Of a stretch of DNA of 27,037 nt, positions 16,693-24,227 are shown one piece after another. How positions within the stretch are numbered: the stretch's first letter is position 1; each line of letters begins with the position of its first letter. Source of the DNA: JBEVNR01 sp040507985 (GTDB lineage: Bacteria; Pseudomonadota; Alphaproteobacteria; Rickettsiales; UBA6187); NCBI GenBank assembly GCA_040507985.1, contig JBEVNR010000054.1:1-27037 (forward strand), in the 5' to 3' direction. The translations under genes and the position numbers were made by a program. Below the pieces are notes generated by a model. The model did no database searches. It saw only the letters and a program-made list of their open reading frames with translations, and had not been told where the DNA came from.

Positions 16693-16830
16693 GTCATTTC
16701 CGCGAAGGCGGGAATCTAGGCAAAAAACAAAATTTGCGTGCGTAGCGCGCTCATTTTTTCTTTAAAAATAAGAGTGCGCTTCGCGTAAAAGTTTAAAAAA
16801 GCGCTGGATTTCCGCCTTCGCGGGAATGAC
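16693..16830. repeat. Paired REP-like palindromes, about 138 bp
   Basis: The left arm at 16693-16717 (gtcatttccgcgaaggcggg and following) and the right arm at 16806-16830 are inverted repeats of 25 bases with two mismatches. Each arm is itself a small palindrome (ccgcgaaggcgg / ccgccttcgcgg). Between the arms lies gagtgcgcttcgcg, the motif shared with the repeat at 4467-4530. The whole could fold into a long cruciform or RNA hairpin. This paired layout is typical of bacterial REP/BIME elements that are mobilised in trans. Confidence 0.65.
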
Positions 16831-16902
16831 GAAGGAGGAAATGGTTAATAAATTAATTTATATTTTTGCCCTGCTTTGCATCCGCAATAAGCGAAAAAAA
16901 CC

Positions 16903-16930
16903 TTGTTAAAAGGTATTTATACCATATTAT
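16903..16930 (+). promoter_or_regulatory. Sigma70-type promoter for orphan gene 17028-17663
   Basis: TTGTTA (16903-16908) and TATTAT (16925-16930) with a 16-base spacer. Inside the spacer is a small perfect dyad, ggtatttatacc (16912-16923), which could be an operator. The leader would be about 90 bases. Confidence 0.5.
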
Positions 16931-17027
16931 ACGGTTATCGTTTATTTTGCATCATAGCCACATCATCTTTTACGTCTTGCCGTCTCTAGCTGACCGCTTA
17001 CTCCCTTACGCACGACATCAAGGAACA

Positions 17028-17663
17028 ATGTTACTCCCGTTCTTCTTGTTGACTTTCTTCGTCGCCTATCAATACTATTCCCTCACTAAAGACATTTGTG
17101 CCTACGCAGTGAAGCGAGTCGAGTGCGCATCCCAACTTATGACGGCACATGAGCAAATTTTTTGGGAAAACTTCATCGAGCGGCAAGAATTGCGCGCGAA
17201 AGAGGTTTCCGACGCCACGCAACGCCGTATCGAAAAGCTTGATAAATCAATATTATGGCTGCTGTACGACATGTATAAGATAGCTCCCAGACTTACTTTC
17301 GAGGAATTTGTCATGCACCTCTCTTCTTGCGGTGAGCTTTCATGCCCTACTCGTAGCTTGTCTGACAAGCTAATCGCGTATATTGACGCATATGATAAGA
17401 TTCATAGGGTGTTTGAATCGGGCCGGAATATAGCGCATAAGCGCCTTATCAACTCTCACAAGCTATGCCAACATCCTACGAAACAATCCGGCTATTCCCC
17501 CGCTTACTGCGATGTGCTCAGCATGGTCGTATACGTTAAATCGAACGGAGAATTCTATGTGCGTCCCGGCATTGAGAAAATGGATGCCGATACTAACAGG
17601 ACGGAAAACCTACTTGCGGGGCATAGGAAATTCATTGGCCTATGCGCCATCAAGCCATTTTAA
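17028..17663 (+). CDS. Membrane-anchored orphan protein
   Basis: A 211-residue protein that I do not recognise. It opens with a hydrophobic segment (MLLPFFLLTFFVAY) that is either an uncleaved anchor or a signal peptide, followed by a charged helical region (about 20-90) and a Cys-containing C-terminal half. I chose the ATG at 17028 because AAGGA precedes it by three bases and because it puts the hydrophobic segment at the N-terminus downstream of a good promoter. An alternative TTG at 16866 would add 54 residues. Codon use is AT-rich and unlike pyrC and hisC next door. Neither neighbour suggests a function. Confidence 0.6.
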   Translation: MLLPFFLLTFFVAYQYYSLTKDICAYAVKRVECASQLMTAHEQIFWENFIERQELRAKEVSDATQRRIEKLDKSILWLLYDMYKIAPRLTFEEFVMHLSSCGELSCPTRSLSDKLIAYIDAYDKIHRVFESGRNIAHKRLINSHKLCQHPTKQSGYSPAYCDVLSMVVYVKSNGEFYVRPGIEKMDADTNRTENLLAGHRKFIGLCAIKPF

Positions 17664-17701
17664 CCATACCGCCGATTGTTTCGTTCTCTGCTCCATACGC
17701 C

Positions 17702-17719
17702 GACGCACAGGTTTGCGTC
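17702..17719 (+). terminator. Weak terminator-like hairpin
   Basis: Perfect 6-base arms gacgca/tgcgtc with a 6-base loop, 38 bases after the orphan stop codon; T-rich sequence follows after a short gap. It lies in the 201-base convergent spacer before the pyrC stop, where nothing else is seen. Confidence 0.25.
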
Positions 17720-17864
17720 CGCCTGACTTTCGCTCAAAGATTTTTCTTGCCTACCGTACTTTCCTTATGCATTTTCCTTTATGCGTGATTTTCGTTATTG
17801 AGAAAATAAAAAAACGATTGATAAAAATATCCGCCCATATCCAAGTTTTTGAGATAAATCGCCG

Positions 17865-19190
17865 TTACGCCGTCCGTATCGTTTCCAAAAACGCGAACGG
17901 CTTTCCGAGCGGAATTTCTTGCAGCCTTCCTTCCCTCATGGCGAAGGTTCCGCCGATGATCGTATGGGTCGGCGCGCCTTTGCACGCGCGTCCGTGAAAC
18001 GGCGTCCATCCGCATTTGCTGCGCATGTTTTCGTCCTTAAACGTAAAGCTCGCCTCCATGTCCGCCAGGGTAAGGTCGGCGTCGTAGCCGACGGTGAGAC
18101 GTCCCTTCCGCACGAGGCCGAAAATGCGTTGCGGCGACGACGCCATAAGGTCGACAACGCGCTCCAGCGTGGTTTTTCCGCGATTGACGCAATCGAGCAT
18201 CACGGGAACGATGGTTTGCACCCCGGGCATGCCCGACGGGGTGGCGGGGTATTTTTGCGCTTTTTCCTCGAGCGTGTGCGGGGCGTGGTCCGACCCCAAA
18301 ATATCGACGACGCCCTCCTGCATTGCCTTCCATAACGCCTCTTGGTGACGCGCGGCGCGAATCGGTGGGTTCATTTGCAGGCGGGTTCCCAGCGTTTCGT
18401 AGTCGGCGTCGGTAAAGACAAGATGCTGGGGCAGGCATTCGACGGTGACGAAGTCTTTATGTTCGCTCAAAAATTGTAATTCCTCCGCCGTCGTCACGTG
18501 CAGCACGTGCAATCTCTTGCCCAATTTTTTGGCGAGGGAAACGATGCGGCGCGTGGCCTTAAAGGCGGTTTCCTCGTCTCGCCATATCGGATGCGCGGAA
18601 GGGTGCGCCGCCTCGACGGCTAAATGCTTGCGTTCCTTCAGTCGCGGCTCGTCCTCGGCATGCACGGCGGCGCGACGGGTGATGGACCGCAAGACGCGTT
18701 CGAGCGCCGCGTCGTCTTCCACGAGCAATGAGCCGGTGGAGCTTCCCATAAAAATTTTCACCCCGCAACAGCCGGGCAGGCGCTCAAGCTCCCCTAAATC
18801 CGTTTGGTCGCCCGTGGCGCCAACGTAAAATGCGTAGTTGGCGAACGACCTTCCCTCCGCATTCCGCATTTTATTGGCGAACGCGTCTTTCGTGGTGGTG
18901 GAAGGATGGGTGTTCGGCATGTCGAATACGCCCGTCACTCCCCCAAGCGCGGCGGCGGCGGTGCCGTGAGGAAAATCCTCCTTATGCGGCGCGCCCGGAT
19001 CGCGAAAATGCACCTGCGTGTCGATCAGTCCGGGCAGCACGCATAGCCCGCCGGCGTCGAGAATTTCCCGCGCGCTCTCTTTCCCCAGATCGCCGAGGGC
19101 GGCGATCGCGCCGTTTTTTATGCCGACGTCGGCCCGCATTCTTCCGGACGGAGTGAAGCACGTGCCGCCCTTAACGATAAGATCGAACAT
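17865..19190 (-). CDS. pyrC: Dihydroorotase (class I, multifunctional-complex type)
   Basis: Closes carbamoyl-aspartate to dihydroorotate, the third step of pyrimidine synthesis. A 441-residue amidohydrolase with PGLIDTQVHFRDPG near 53-66, a lysine in GVKIFMGS (Lys145), HAED (His177), HVTT (His231) and SDHAPHT (catalytic Asp301). The first metal-binding His of the usual HxH motif is Gln59 here (DTQVH). I recall this variant from alphaproteobacterial dihydroorotases annotated as the multifunctional-complex type, so it is not necessarily a defect. AAGGAG precedes the ATG by 8 bases. It is the last gene of the cpoB-chorismate mutase-hisC-pyrC unit, 11 bases after hisC. An allantoinase or hydantoinase is less likely because the PNTHPSTT loop and overall length fit dihydroorotase. 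Confidence 0.9.
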   Translation of the reverse strand: MFDLIVKGGTCFTPSGRMRADVGIKNGAIAALGDLGKESAREILDAGGLCVLPGLIDTQVHFRDPGAPHKEDFPHGTAAAALGGVTGVFDMPNTHPSTTTKDAFANKMRNAEGRSFANYAFYVGATGDQTDLGELERLPGCCGVKIFMGSSTGSLLVEDDAALERVLRSITRRAAVHAEDEPRLKERKHLAVEAAHPSAHPIWRDEETAFKATRRIVSLAKKLGKRLHVLHVTTAEELQFLSEHKDFVTVECLPQHLVFTDADYETLGTRLQMNPPIRAARHQEALWKAMQEGVVDILGSDHAPHTLEEKAQKYPATPSGMPGVQTIVPVMLDCVNRGKTTLERVVDLMASSPQRIFGLVRKGRLTVGYDADLTLADMEASFTFKDENMRSKCGWTPFHGRACKGAPTHTIIGGTFAMREGRLQEIPLGKPFAFLETIRTA

Positions 19191-19201
19191 AGATTTTCTC
19201 C

Positions 19202-20317
19202 TTATGCTTGCGCCGTGACTTTTCTTTCCGCGCGCACGAAGGATTCGGTGGCTTGCAGCACGGCCCGAATTTCCTCCTCCCGCCCGACGGTGATGCGCAA
19301 ATAGGACGGAAGCCCGTACCCGTCCACCCGGCGCACGATCACGCCCTGCCGGCGATAGGTCGCGTCAAGTTCGCGCGCGCGTTCGGGCGAGCCGCAATCC
19401 GCCAACACGAAATTGGCTTGCGACGGCACGCACTCGAAGCCGAGGGTTTTTAGGCGCCCTGCCAATTCTTTCCGCGAATAGGCGTTGCGGCATTGCATGT
19501 CCTTCGTATAGGAAAAGTCGCGTATGGCCGCGCTCGCCGCGGCAATCGCCGGAGCGGAAATATTAAACGGGCCGCGCGTGCGGTGCAGGGCGTCGGTAAT
19601 TTCGGCGGAGGCATAGCACCATCCCGCCCGCAGCGCCGCCAATCCGTAAATTTTAGAGCAGGTATGCAATGAGGCGAGGTTGGGGAACTCGTCGATCAGC
19701 AGGTCGCAAGCGTCGTAATGCTCGTCGTCCGCATATTCCGCATAGGCGTTGTCGAGCGCCAGCACCACGCGGGAGGGAAGCGCGTCCAACAGGCGGCGTA
19801 TCTCGCCGCGCGGCAAAAACGTGCCGGTCGGGTTGTTCGGGTTCGCCAAAAAGACGATTTTCGTCCGCTCGTTCACGCAGGCGAGAATGGCGTCGACGTC
19901 CGCCGTCAATTTTTTTTCGGGAGCGAAAATCGTTTCCGCGCCGCAGCGCTTGGCCGAAATGGCGTACATTAAAAATCCGTGGCGGCTTTGCACGATATTG
20001 TCGCCGGGGGCAAGGTAGGCCGAGCATAACAGGGCGATCAACTCGTCGGACCCCGCGCCGCACACGATATGGTCGGGATTTAGCGCGTAGCGTTCCGCCG
20101 CCGCCTCGCGCAACGCCCTTGCCGAGCCTTCCGGATACAACGCCAGGGAATCGGCGGCGGCGCGATAGGCCGTGACCGCCGCCGGCGACGGGCCGTAGGG
20201 GTTTTCGTTCGACGACAGCTTAATCGTCTTGCGCGACGCCTCTCCCGTCGACGAATCCCCCTGCTTATAGGGGGCGATGTCTAAAATATAGGGATGCGGC
20301 TCTGGATAGGAAGACAT
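19202..20317 (-). CDS. hisC: Histidinol-phosphate aminotransferase
   Basis: A PLP-dependent class II aminotransferase converting imidazole-acetol phosphate to histidinol phosphate; in alphaproteobacteria the copy beside chorismate mutase also serves, or mainly serves, aromatic amino-acid transamination. It has 371 residues. Family features seen are LSSNENPYGPSP (35-46), NPNNPTG (159-165), DNAYAEY (189-195) and the PLP lysine Lys222 in CSKIYGLAALRAGW. It sits between chorismate mutase (21 bases upstream) and pyrC (11 bases downstream). The partner prephenate or arogenate dehydrogenase gene that often follows this pair is absent here, its place taken by pyrC. Confidence 0.94.
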   Translation of the reverse strand: MSSYPEPHPYILDIAPYKQGDSSTGEASRKTIKLSSNENPYGPSPAAVTAYRAAADSLALYPEGSARALREAAAERYALNPDHIVCGAGSDELIALLCSAYLAPGDNIVQSRHGFLMYAISAKRCGAETIFAPEKKLTADVDAILACVNERTKIVFLANPNNPTGTFLPRGEIRRLLDALPSRVVLALDNAYAEYADDEHYDACDLLIDEFPNLASLHTCSKIYGLAALRAGWCYASAEITDALHRTRGPFNISAPAIAAASAAIRDFSYTKDMQCRNAYSRKELAGRLKTLGFECVPSQANFVLADCGSPERARELDATYRRQGVIVRRVDGYGLPSYLRITVGREEEIRAVLQATESFVRAERKVTAQA

Positions 20318-20338
20318 GAAAAAACGCTCCGATAACGG

Positions 20339-21154
20339 TTAATCTAACGGCACGGCATAATGTCCGAGCACGCGCGCCTCGCTATGCGGGGGAAGACGGG
20401 AGGAGAGCGCGGTTAATTTCTCGCCTTGGGCGGAAAGATAGGCGTCGAAACGTGCCAGCAATCCGAGCGGCGCCGAAGCGACGATGCGGGCGCCGGCGGC
20501 TTCTATCCGCTCCCTCGCCGCGTTTAGGTCGGTGGCGGCAGGCAATGAGAAAGCGACCAGCGTAGCGTCGGCGTCCGTTTGCTCCGGCACGATATTGGCG
20601 AAGGCGAAGGTGGGCGGGGCGCATAGCTCCTTGCCGCCGGCGAAGGGAAGCGAGGCAAAAACGTATAACGCGTTTTTTTCGTGCTTCGGCCTTAACCACC
20701 ACGGCGCGGCGTCACCTTCCGCGACCGACGCGACGCCGACCGCCGTTGGTTCGTCCGTGATGGTTCGCACCAGATTTTCGTTGTCCGGAATAAGGCGGAC
20801 GGGAATCGCGCCGCCGAAATATTCCCGCGCGAGCCAATAGGCGACGTTCCCGTCCGATGGCCCGGCATAAGCGGTAAAGGCTTTTTCGGCGCTAAGCGAC
20901 GAGGAGATGATGACCCGCCATATGGCAACGGCGGCGCGCGGAGACATGACGCCGTCCAATTTTTTTGCGAGGCTTCGTAACATCGCGGCTTCGCGTCCCG
21001 AACGAATGAAGCTGCCCCCCATGCCGAACGCGACCTTACGTTTGCCAACTTGCCTGACGTAATGCAAACGTTCCGCCAGCAGGCGCACGATGGCGTCATC
21101 CGTGGAGTCGATCTTCCGGCGAATGTCGTCAAGCTCAGGCGCGCCGGTCGTCAT
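20339..21154 (-). CDS. Chorismate mutase with C-terminal extension
   Basis: Residues about 5-90 form an AroQ-type chorismate mutase: DDIRRKIDSTDDAIVRLLAE, then VRQVGKRK and SGREAAMLRSL. This converts chorismate to prephenate for phenylalanine and tyrosine synthesis. Residues about 95-271 have the layout of a degenerate prephenate dehydratase/ACT region (YAGPSDGNVAYWLAREYFGG resembles the dehydratase substrate loop), but I cannot see the catalytic Thr-Arg-Phe motif, so I do not call dehydratase activity. Alphaproteobacteria often carry such a 270-290-residue mutase directly before hisC. It starts 16 bases after cpoB and is therefore co-transcribed. Confidence 0.85.
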   Translation of the reverse strand: MTTGAPELDDIRRKIDSTDDAIVRLLAERLHYVRQVGKRKVAFGMGGSFIRSGREAAMLRSLAKKLDGVMSPRAAVAIWRVIISSSLSAEKAFTAYAGPSDGNVAYWLAREYFGGAIPVRLIPDNENLVRTITDEPTAVGVASVAEGDAAPWWLRPKHEKNALYVFASLPFAGGKELCAPPTFAFANIVPEQTDADATLVAFSLPAATDLNAARERIEAAGARIVASAPLGLLARFDAYLSAQGEKLTALSSRLPPHSEARVLGHYAVPLD

Positions 21155-21170
21155 GGTGCGATACCTCCCG

Positions 21171-21962
21171 CTATTTGCACGCCAAGTCCGTTTGTTGTTT
21201 TTTCGCGTCGCTTATCACCGTTCCGGGACGAGAGGAAAACTCGTCGAGCAACTTGCCTAGCGTGGCGCATGCCTCGTCGCGCTTTTTCATGTAGCGCAAG
21301 CTCATCGCCAGTTTCAGCAAGTTATCGGGGGCCTTGTGGGCGTCGGGCGCGGACTGGTATCCGTTTAAAAAATGGACGGCGGCGTCGCTATAGTTTTTTT
21401 CGGCGTAATAGGACTCGCCCAGCCAATAATGCGCGTTGCTGACGAGGGGATGGTCCTTATGGGTTTGCAAAAACCGGTTAAACAGATTTTGTGAGGTGGG
21501 GTAGTCCTCGTTTTTCAAGGCGTTCAGCGCCTGGTCGTATAATTCTTCCGGGCGAAGCGTTCCCTCCGGAGCGGACGAGGCGCCGAACGGAGAGTTTTCC
21601 GGCGCGCCTTGCGGAACGGCGGGAGAGGGAGAAGGCGGCTGCGCGGCCGCTTCCGGCGTGTATCCGGCGTTGGGATAGGACGAAGGGGCCGACGGAGGGG
21701 CGGGAGCAGCGACCGGAGGGGGAGGCGTGGCGGGGGCCGCTTGCGGCGCAGCAGGGGGGGCTTGGTTCAGGCGGGTTTCGAGCACGTCGATGCGGTGTTC
21801 CATGCGCTCGACGCGGCCGTTCATGTCGCGCAATTCTTCCTCAAGGCGCAAAGTCGCGGCCACCGCGTTATTATTTGACGCGTCGTACCCTTGCGCCCAC
21901 GCCGCCGACGCGCCCGACGTGACGGCATACAATAAGGAAAAAGTGAAATATATCGGCTTCAT
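21171..21962 (-). CDS. cpoB: Cell division coordinator CpoB (YbgF), Tol-Pal associated
   Basis: A periplasmic protein that links peptidoglycan synthesis to outer-membrane constriction through Tol-Pal. The 263 residues are a signal peptide (1-23, ending AWA), a short coiled coil with heptads (about 37-68: LRLEEELRDMNGRVERMEHR), a Pro/Ala-rich linker (68-135) and a C-terminal TPR domain (about 136-263: YDQALNALKNEDY, AHYWLGESYYAEKNYSDAA). This order is the CpoB/YbgF layout. tolB and pal, which usually precede it, are absent; its upstream flank is a repeat-containing spacer. It begins the four-gene unit and has a TAAGG about 9 bases before the ATG. Confidence 0.92.
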   Translation of the reverse strand: MKPIYFTFSLLYAVTSGASAAWAQGYDASNNNAVAATLRLEEELRDMNGRVERMEHRIDVLETRLNQAPPAAPQAAPATPPPPVAAPAPPSAPSSYPNAGYTPEAAAQPPSPSPAVPQGAPENSPFGASSAPEGTLRPEELYDQALNALKNEDYPTSQNLFNRFLQTHKDHPLVSNAHYWLGESYYAEKNYSDAAVHFLNGYQSAPDAHKAPDNLLKLAMSLRYMKKRDEACATLGKLLDEFSSRPGTVISDAKKQQTDLACK

Positions 21963-22097
21963 GGTGCGTTCGCCTTAATTATCGAGCGGAGGGCGAGATC
22001 ACACTACCACGCTTCACCCTTCCCCGCAAGCCTGCGAATGCGGAACGTAAGCCAAAATCCAGGGCAACGTCATAAAATTAAGGAATTAATTGTTTTT

Positions 22098-22172
22098 CCG
22101 TCCCCGCAAAAGCGGGAATCTCGTGAAAAAGCAATAAATCAAAAGATTCCCGTTTATCTGCGGAGGTAAGGA
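22098..22172. repeat. REP-like palindromic pair
   Basis: The left arm tccccgcaaaagcgggaatct (22100-22120) and the right arm starting agattcccgttt (22144 onward) are imperfect inverted repeats. The sequence family is the same as in the repeats at 274 and 16693. It lies between the XRE regulator and cpoB. Confidence 0.45.
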
Positions 22173-22190
22173 TATGTTGTTATTCATTTA

Positions 22191-22206
22191 GACGTCTTGC
22201 ATAGCC
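22191..22206 (+). repeat. Degenerate copy of the MITE-like end
   Basis: gacgtcttgcatagcc differs from the end of the 118-266 element (gacctcttgcataacc) at two positions and has the same inward orientation relative to the copy at 23091-23105. Confidence 0.4.
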
Positions 22207-22249
22207 GACCTATGGCTCAAAAAGTGCGCGCAACCTACTCCACCTTCTT

Positions 22250-22624
22250 TCATTCGCCTCCGTCCGCCAGGGCGCGCACCAGCATATTGACGGCGTTCTG
22301 GTGGGTGGGACTTTCGATACGCATGAAGTTGCGCGACACTTCGATGCACATACGCTGATGTTGGGTGGGCAGGCTGTCGCCTTCCTCGTCCTCCACTCCG
22401 TTAAAGAAATAAGAGGGCGTTTTTTTTAGCGCCTTTGAAATGGCGATAAGGCGGCCTACGCAAATGCGGTTCATTCCTTTTTCGTATTTTTGCAGTTGTT
22501 GGTGAGTGACGCCGATTTGCGTGGCGAGCTGCACGCGGGAAAGCCCCATCGCCAGACGCAATTCGTGGATGCGCATGCCGATGACGCGATCAATTTCCTT
22601 CATTTGAACGTCATTTTTAGCCAT
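22250..22624 (-). CDS. XRE-family transcriptional regulator
   Basis: A 124-residue DNA-binding protein. The helix-turn-helix spans about residues 15-70: RIHELRLAMGLSRVQLATQIGV, then THQQLQKYEKGMNRICVGRL. This is the SinR/PraR-like cytoplasmic type common in Alphaproteobacteria, followed by YFFNGV and a helical tail. No sensor domain is visible. GGAG lies 12 bases before the ATG, so spacing is loose; an in-frame ATG at codon 8 is an alternative. It is a single gene bounded by degenerate inverted-repeat ends (22191 and 23105). Its targets are unknown; the family includes stress, quorum-sensing and phage-type regulators. Confidence 0.88.
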   Translation of the reverse strand: MAKNDVQMKEIDRVIGMRIHELRLAMGLSRVQLATQIGVTHQQLQKYEKGMNRICVGRLIAISKALKKTPSYFFNGVEDEEGDSLPTQHQRMCIEVSRNFMRIESPTHQNAVNMLVRALADGGE

Positions 22625-23060
22625 TTTTCGGTTACTCCGCTAAATAGTTTACTAAAATTACTTGTATAAGTTCGTAGCAATCGCCGTGCCGGTTGTGACG
22701 GTGCGCAGATTTTTTTCTTTTGGGATGAAAAAGATTGCATTGCGCAAGGGTTGCGTTTCGCAAATAAAATGAAAGATGAAATAGTATTAAAGGCGTAGTT
22801 ATTATCCTCAGGCGGCGAAATGTACGAAAGTAACACTATCTAAGCGTACTACATGTTTCATAATATTGCAACCAATTAATTTAAAAAATTAGGGGATTTA
22901 AATTAAAAATGTCTTAACGTCGCCTTTATTTTTTCTTGTCGACAAATAAAGGGCATAAAACCGCATTGATTTAAGTAACAAAAATTAAAACATGATGTAT
23001 GAGTATTTTTGGAGCCATAACGCCATCATTTCTGAAAACATATAGGTAGGCAGCTATGTT

Positions 23061-23105
23061 GGCGGCGCCTAGGCGCCCGCCTTAGATACGTTTATGCAAG
23101 AGGTC
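23061..23105. mobile_element. Isolated end of the MITE-like element
   Basis: Ends in tttatgcaagaggtc (23091-23105). Upstream, cccgccttagatac aligns with the reverse complement of the left end of the 118-266 element (about 25 of 30 positions identical). The perfect palindrome ggcgcctaggcgcc lies just inside it. It is a solo end or the right end of a larger deletion derivative. Confidence 0.5.
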
Positions 23106-23155
23106 CATTTCATATTAGACTTTACGAATAAGTCCTGTTAAGCTTGCGTTTACTG

Positions 23156-23173
23156 TGTGCTATGCATCGCACA
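23156..23173. promoter_or_regulatory. Operator-like palindrome upstream of folB
   Basis: tgtgctatgcatcgcaca is an 18-base dyad with one mismatched pair, ending 38 bases before the folB start. No well-spaced -35/-10 pair was found around it. Confidence 0.25.
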
Positions 23174-23211
23174 TGCAAGAATAATTCCTTCCATTTCAAT
23201 AAAAGCCTTCC

Positions 23212-23610
23212 ATGCACGTTCACGCGCTTTTTTCTCCTCCCGTCGCCGCCGGCGCGGTCCTTACCGTTCGCGACGTGCGCGTCGCCGTGAAGCTGGGGGC
23301 GACGGAAGGGGAGCGCGCCGCGCCGCAAGAGGTTTCCGTCCATCTGGACGTCATTTTTCGCAAACCGCCTTATGGCTGCGTAAGCGACGATCTCAAAAAC
23401 ACCTTGTGTTACGACGCGCTATGTAAAAAAGTGGAATCCCTATGCGCGGACAACGCGTTCGCGTTGATCGAGCGCTTCGCCTTCGCCGTCTACGAAGCGC
23501 TAAAACAAGACGTCGGAGAAGCTAACGGCCTTGTCGTCCAGGCGGTGAAAATTTCTCCGCCGGTCGACTGCATGCGCGGCGGCGCGGCCTTCACTTGCGG
23601 TGATTTGTAG
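23212..23610 (+). CDS. folB: Dihydroneopterin aldolase
   Basis: Cleaves dihydroneopterin to 6-hydroxymethyl-dihydropterin and glycolaldehyde in folate synthesis. At 132 residues it matches the family (about 120). Features seen are LTVRDVRVAVKLGATEGER, the APQEVSVHLDV strand, LKNTLCYDALCKKVESL with the conserved Tyr, FALIERFAFAVYEAL, and a lysine near the C-terminus in VVQAVKISPPVDCMRGG. The ATG at 23212 has no clear ribosome-binding site; the ten or so extra N-terminal residues compared with homologues leave some doubt about the start. Its stop codon abuts that of the outer-membrane gene on the other strand, with no base between. Confidence 0.85.
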   Translation: MHVHALFSPPVAAGAVLTVRDVRVAVKLGATEGERAAPQEVSVHLDVIFRKPPYGCVSDDLKNTLCYDALCKKVESLCADNAFALIERFAFAVYEALKQDVGEANGLVVQAVKISPPVDCMRGGAAFTCGDL

Positions 23611-24197
23611 CTAAAAACCGATCCGCATTCCCAATTCCGCGTTATGGGTTTCATAATTCGCCTTCAGTTTCATCCCCGGCGTTTTGTCTTCCATGTCGGA
23701 CGTGGCGAAATAGCGATAGCCCAGAACCGCCGACGCGTTTTGCGAGAAAGGATAGCTTAGCCCTCCCATAAACTGGTAGGCGAACACGTTTATTCCGTCG
23801 TTTACGCTCGGGTCTATTTGAGCGTACCCGGCGCCGGCGCCGACATAGGGAACGACGGGCATGTTAAGGGACGTAAAATCGTAATAGGCGTTCGCCATGC
23901 CGGCGAGCGAATCGACTTCGCCGTTCAATCCGTCGGTTTTTATGTTGTTTCTGCGAAAGACCAGTTCTGCCTCCGTGCGAAAGCCGTTGGTAAATCCGTA
24001 TCCCAACGCGGCGCCGACGCCGAAGCCGGGATGAGAGCTTACCTCACTTATTTAACGCCGTTTGCCGTTACGTCTTGGTCGCTAAGCCTCGTGCCGAAGC
24101 CGCTTAACTGTCCATACGCCCCCGTTTGGTTAAACGTCGCCGCATAGGCTCCGGACGCCGCACCTGACAAGACTAACGCTAAGGCAAGAATTTTCAT
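23611..24197 (-). pseudogene. Outer-membrane beta-barrel protein, frameshifted
   Basis: Two adjacent frames together form a small outer-membrane barrel. Frame one starts at the ATG at 24197 with a good ribosome-binding site (AAGGAG) and reads MKILALALVLSGAASGAYA, a clear signal peptide, then TFNQTGAYGQLSGFGTRLSD and on to a stop at 24048-24050. Frame two carries the rest, from SSHPGFGVGAALGYGF to the C-terminal MRIGF, whose final Phe is the usual outer-membrane insertion signal. One extra base in the A-run near 24050-24054 would restore a single protein of about 195 residues. The barrel resembles porin-like surface proteins of the OmpA/P44 type. It may be a true pseudogene, phase variation or a sequencing error; only the downstream part (23611-24006) appears as a long ORF. 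Confidence 0.75.
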
Positions 24198-24227
24198 AAA
24201 TACTCCTTCGTTAATAAAATTTTAATG

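Larger units (their letters stand above)
16529..17027. other. Non-coding spacer between two orphan genes
   Basis: An AT-rich stretch of 499 bases. It holds a hairpin at 16589-16610 (8-base arms tgaaaaag/ctttttca, 6-base loop), the large palindromic repeat pair at 16693-16830 and a promoter at 16903-16930. The frame of the plus-strand orphan extends back to a TTG at 16866, but that lies upstream of the promoter, so I treat this part as non-coding. Confidence 0.5.
22625..23211. other. AT-rich spacer upstream of the XRE gene and folB
   Basis: A gene-free 587-base stretch. It holds a hairpin at 22923-22952 (arms cctttattt/aaataaagg, 12-base loop), a GC-rich palindrome ggcgcctaggcgcc at 23064-23077 and an insertion-type end at 23091-23105. 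One minus-strand frame (22600-22836) is open but its translation looks random. No tRNA or small RNA gene was recognised. Confidence 0.5.

Noticed and set aside
17512..17997. 161-codon plus-strand ORF over the end of the anchored orphan and pyrC
   Set aside because: It overlaps two better genes, has no ribosome-binding site and no domain.
20339..20870. Prephenate dehydratase activity of the chorismate mutase C-terminal half
   Set aside because: The general layout is similar, but the catalytic Thr-Arg-Phe motif is not visible.
24048..24056. Programmed ribosomal frameshift in the barrel gene
   Set aside because: The bases around the stop (gttaaataag on the coding strand) do not form a classical slippery heptamer and no stimulatory structure was seen; deletion or sequencing error is simpler.
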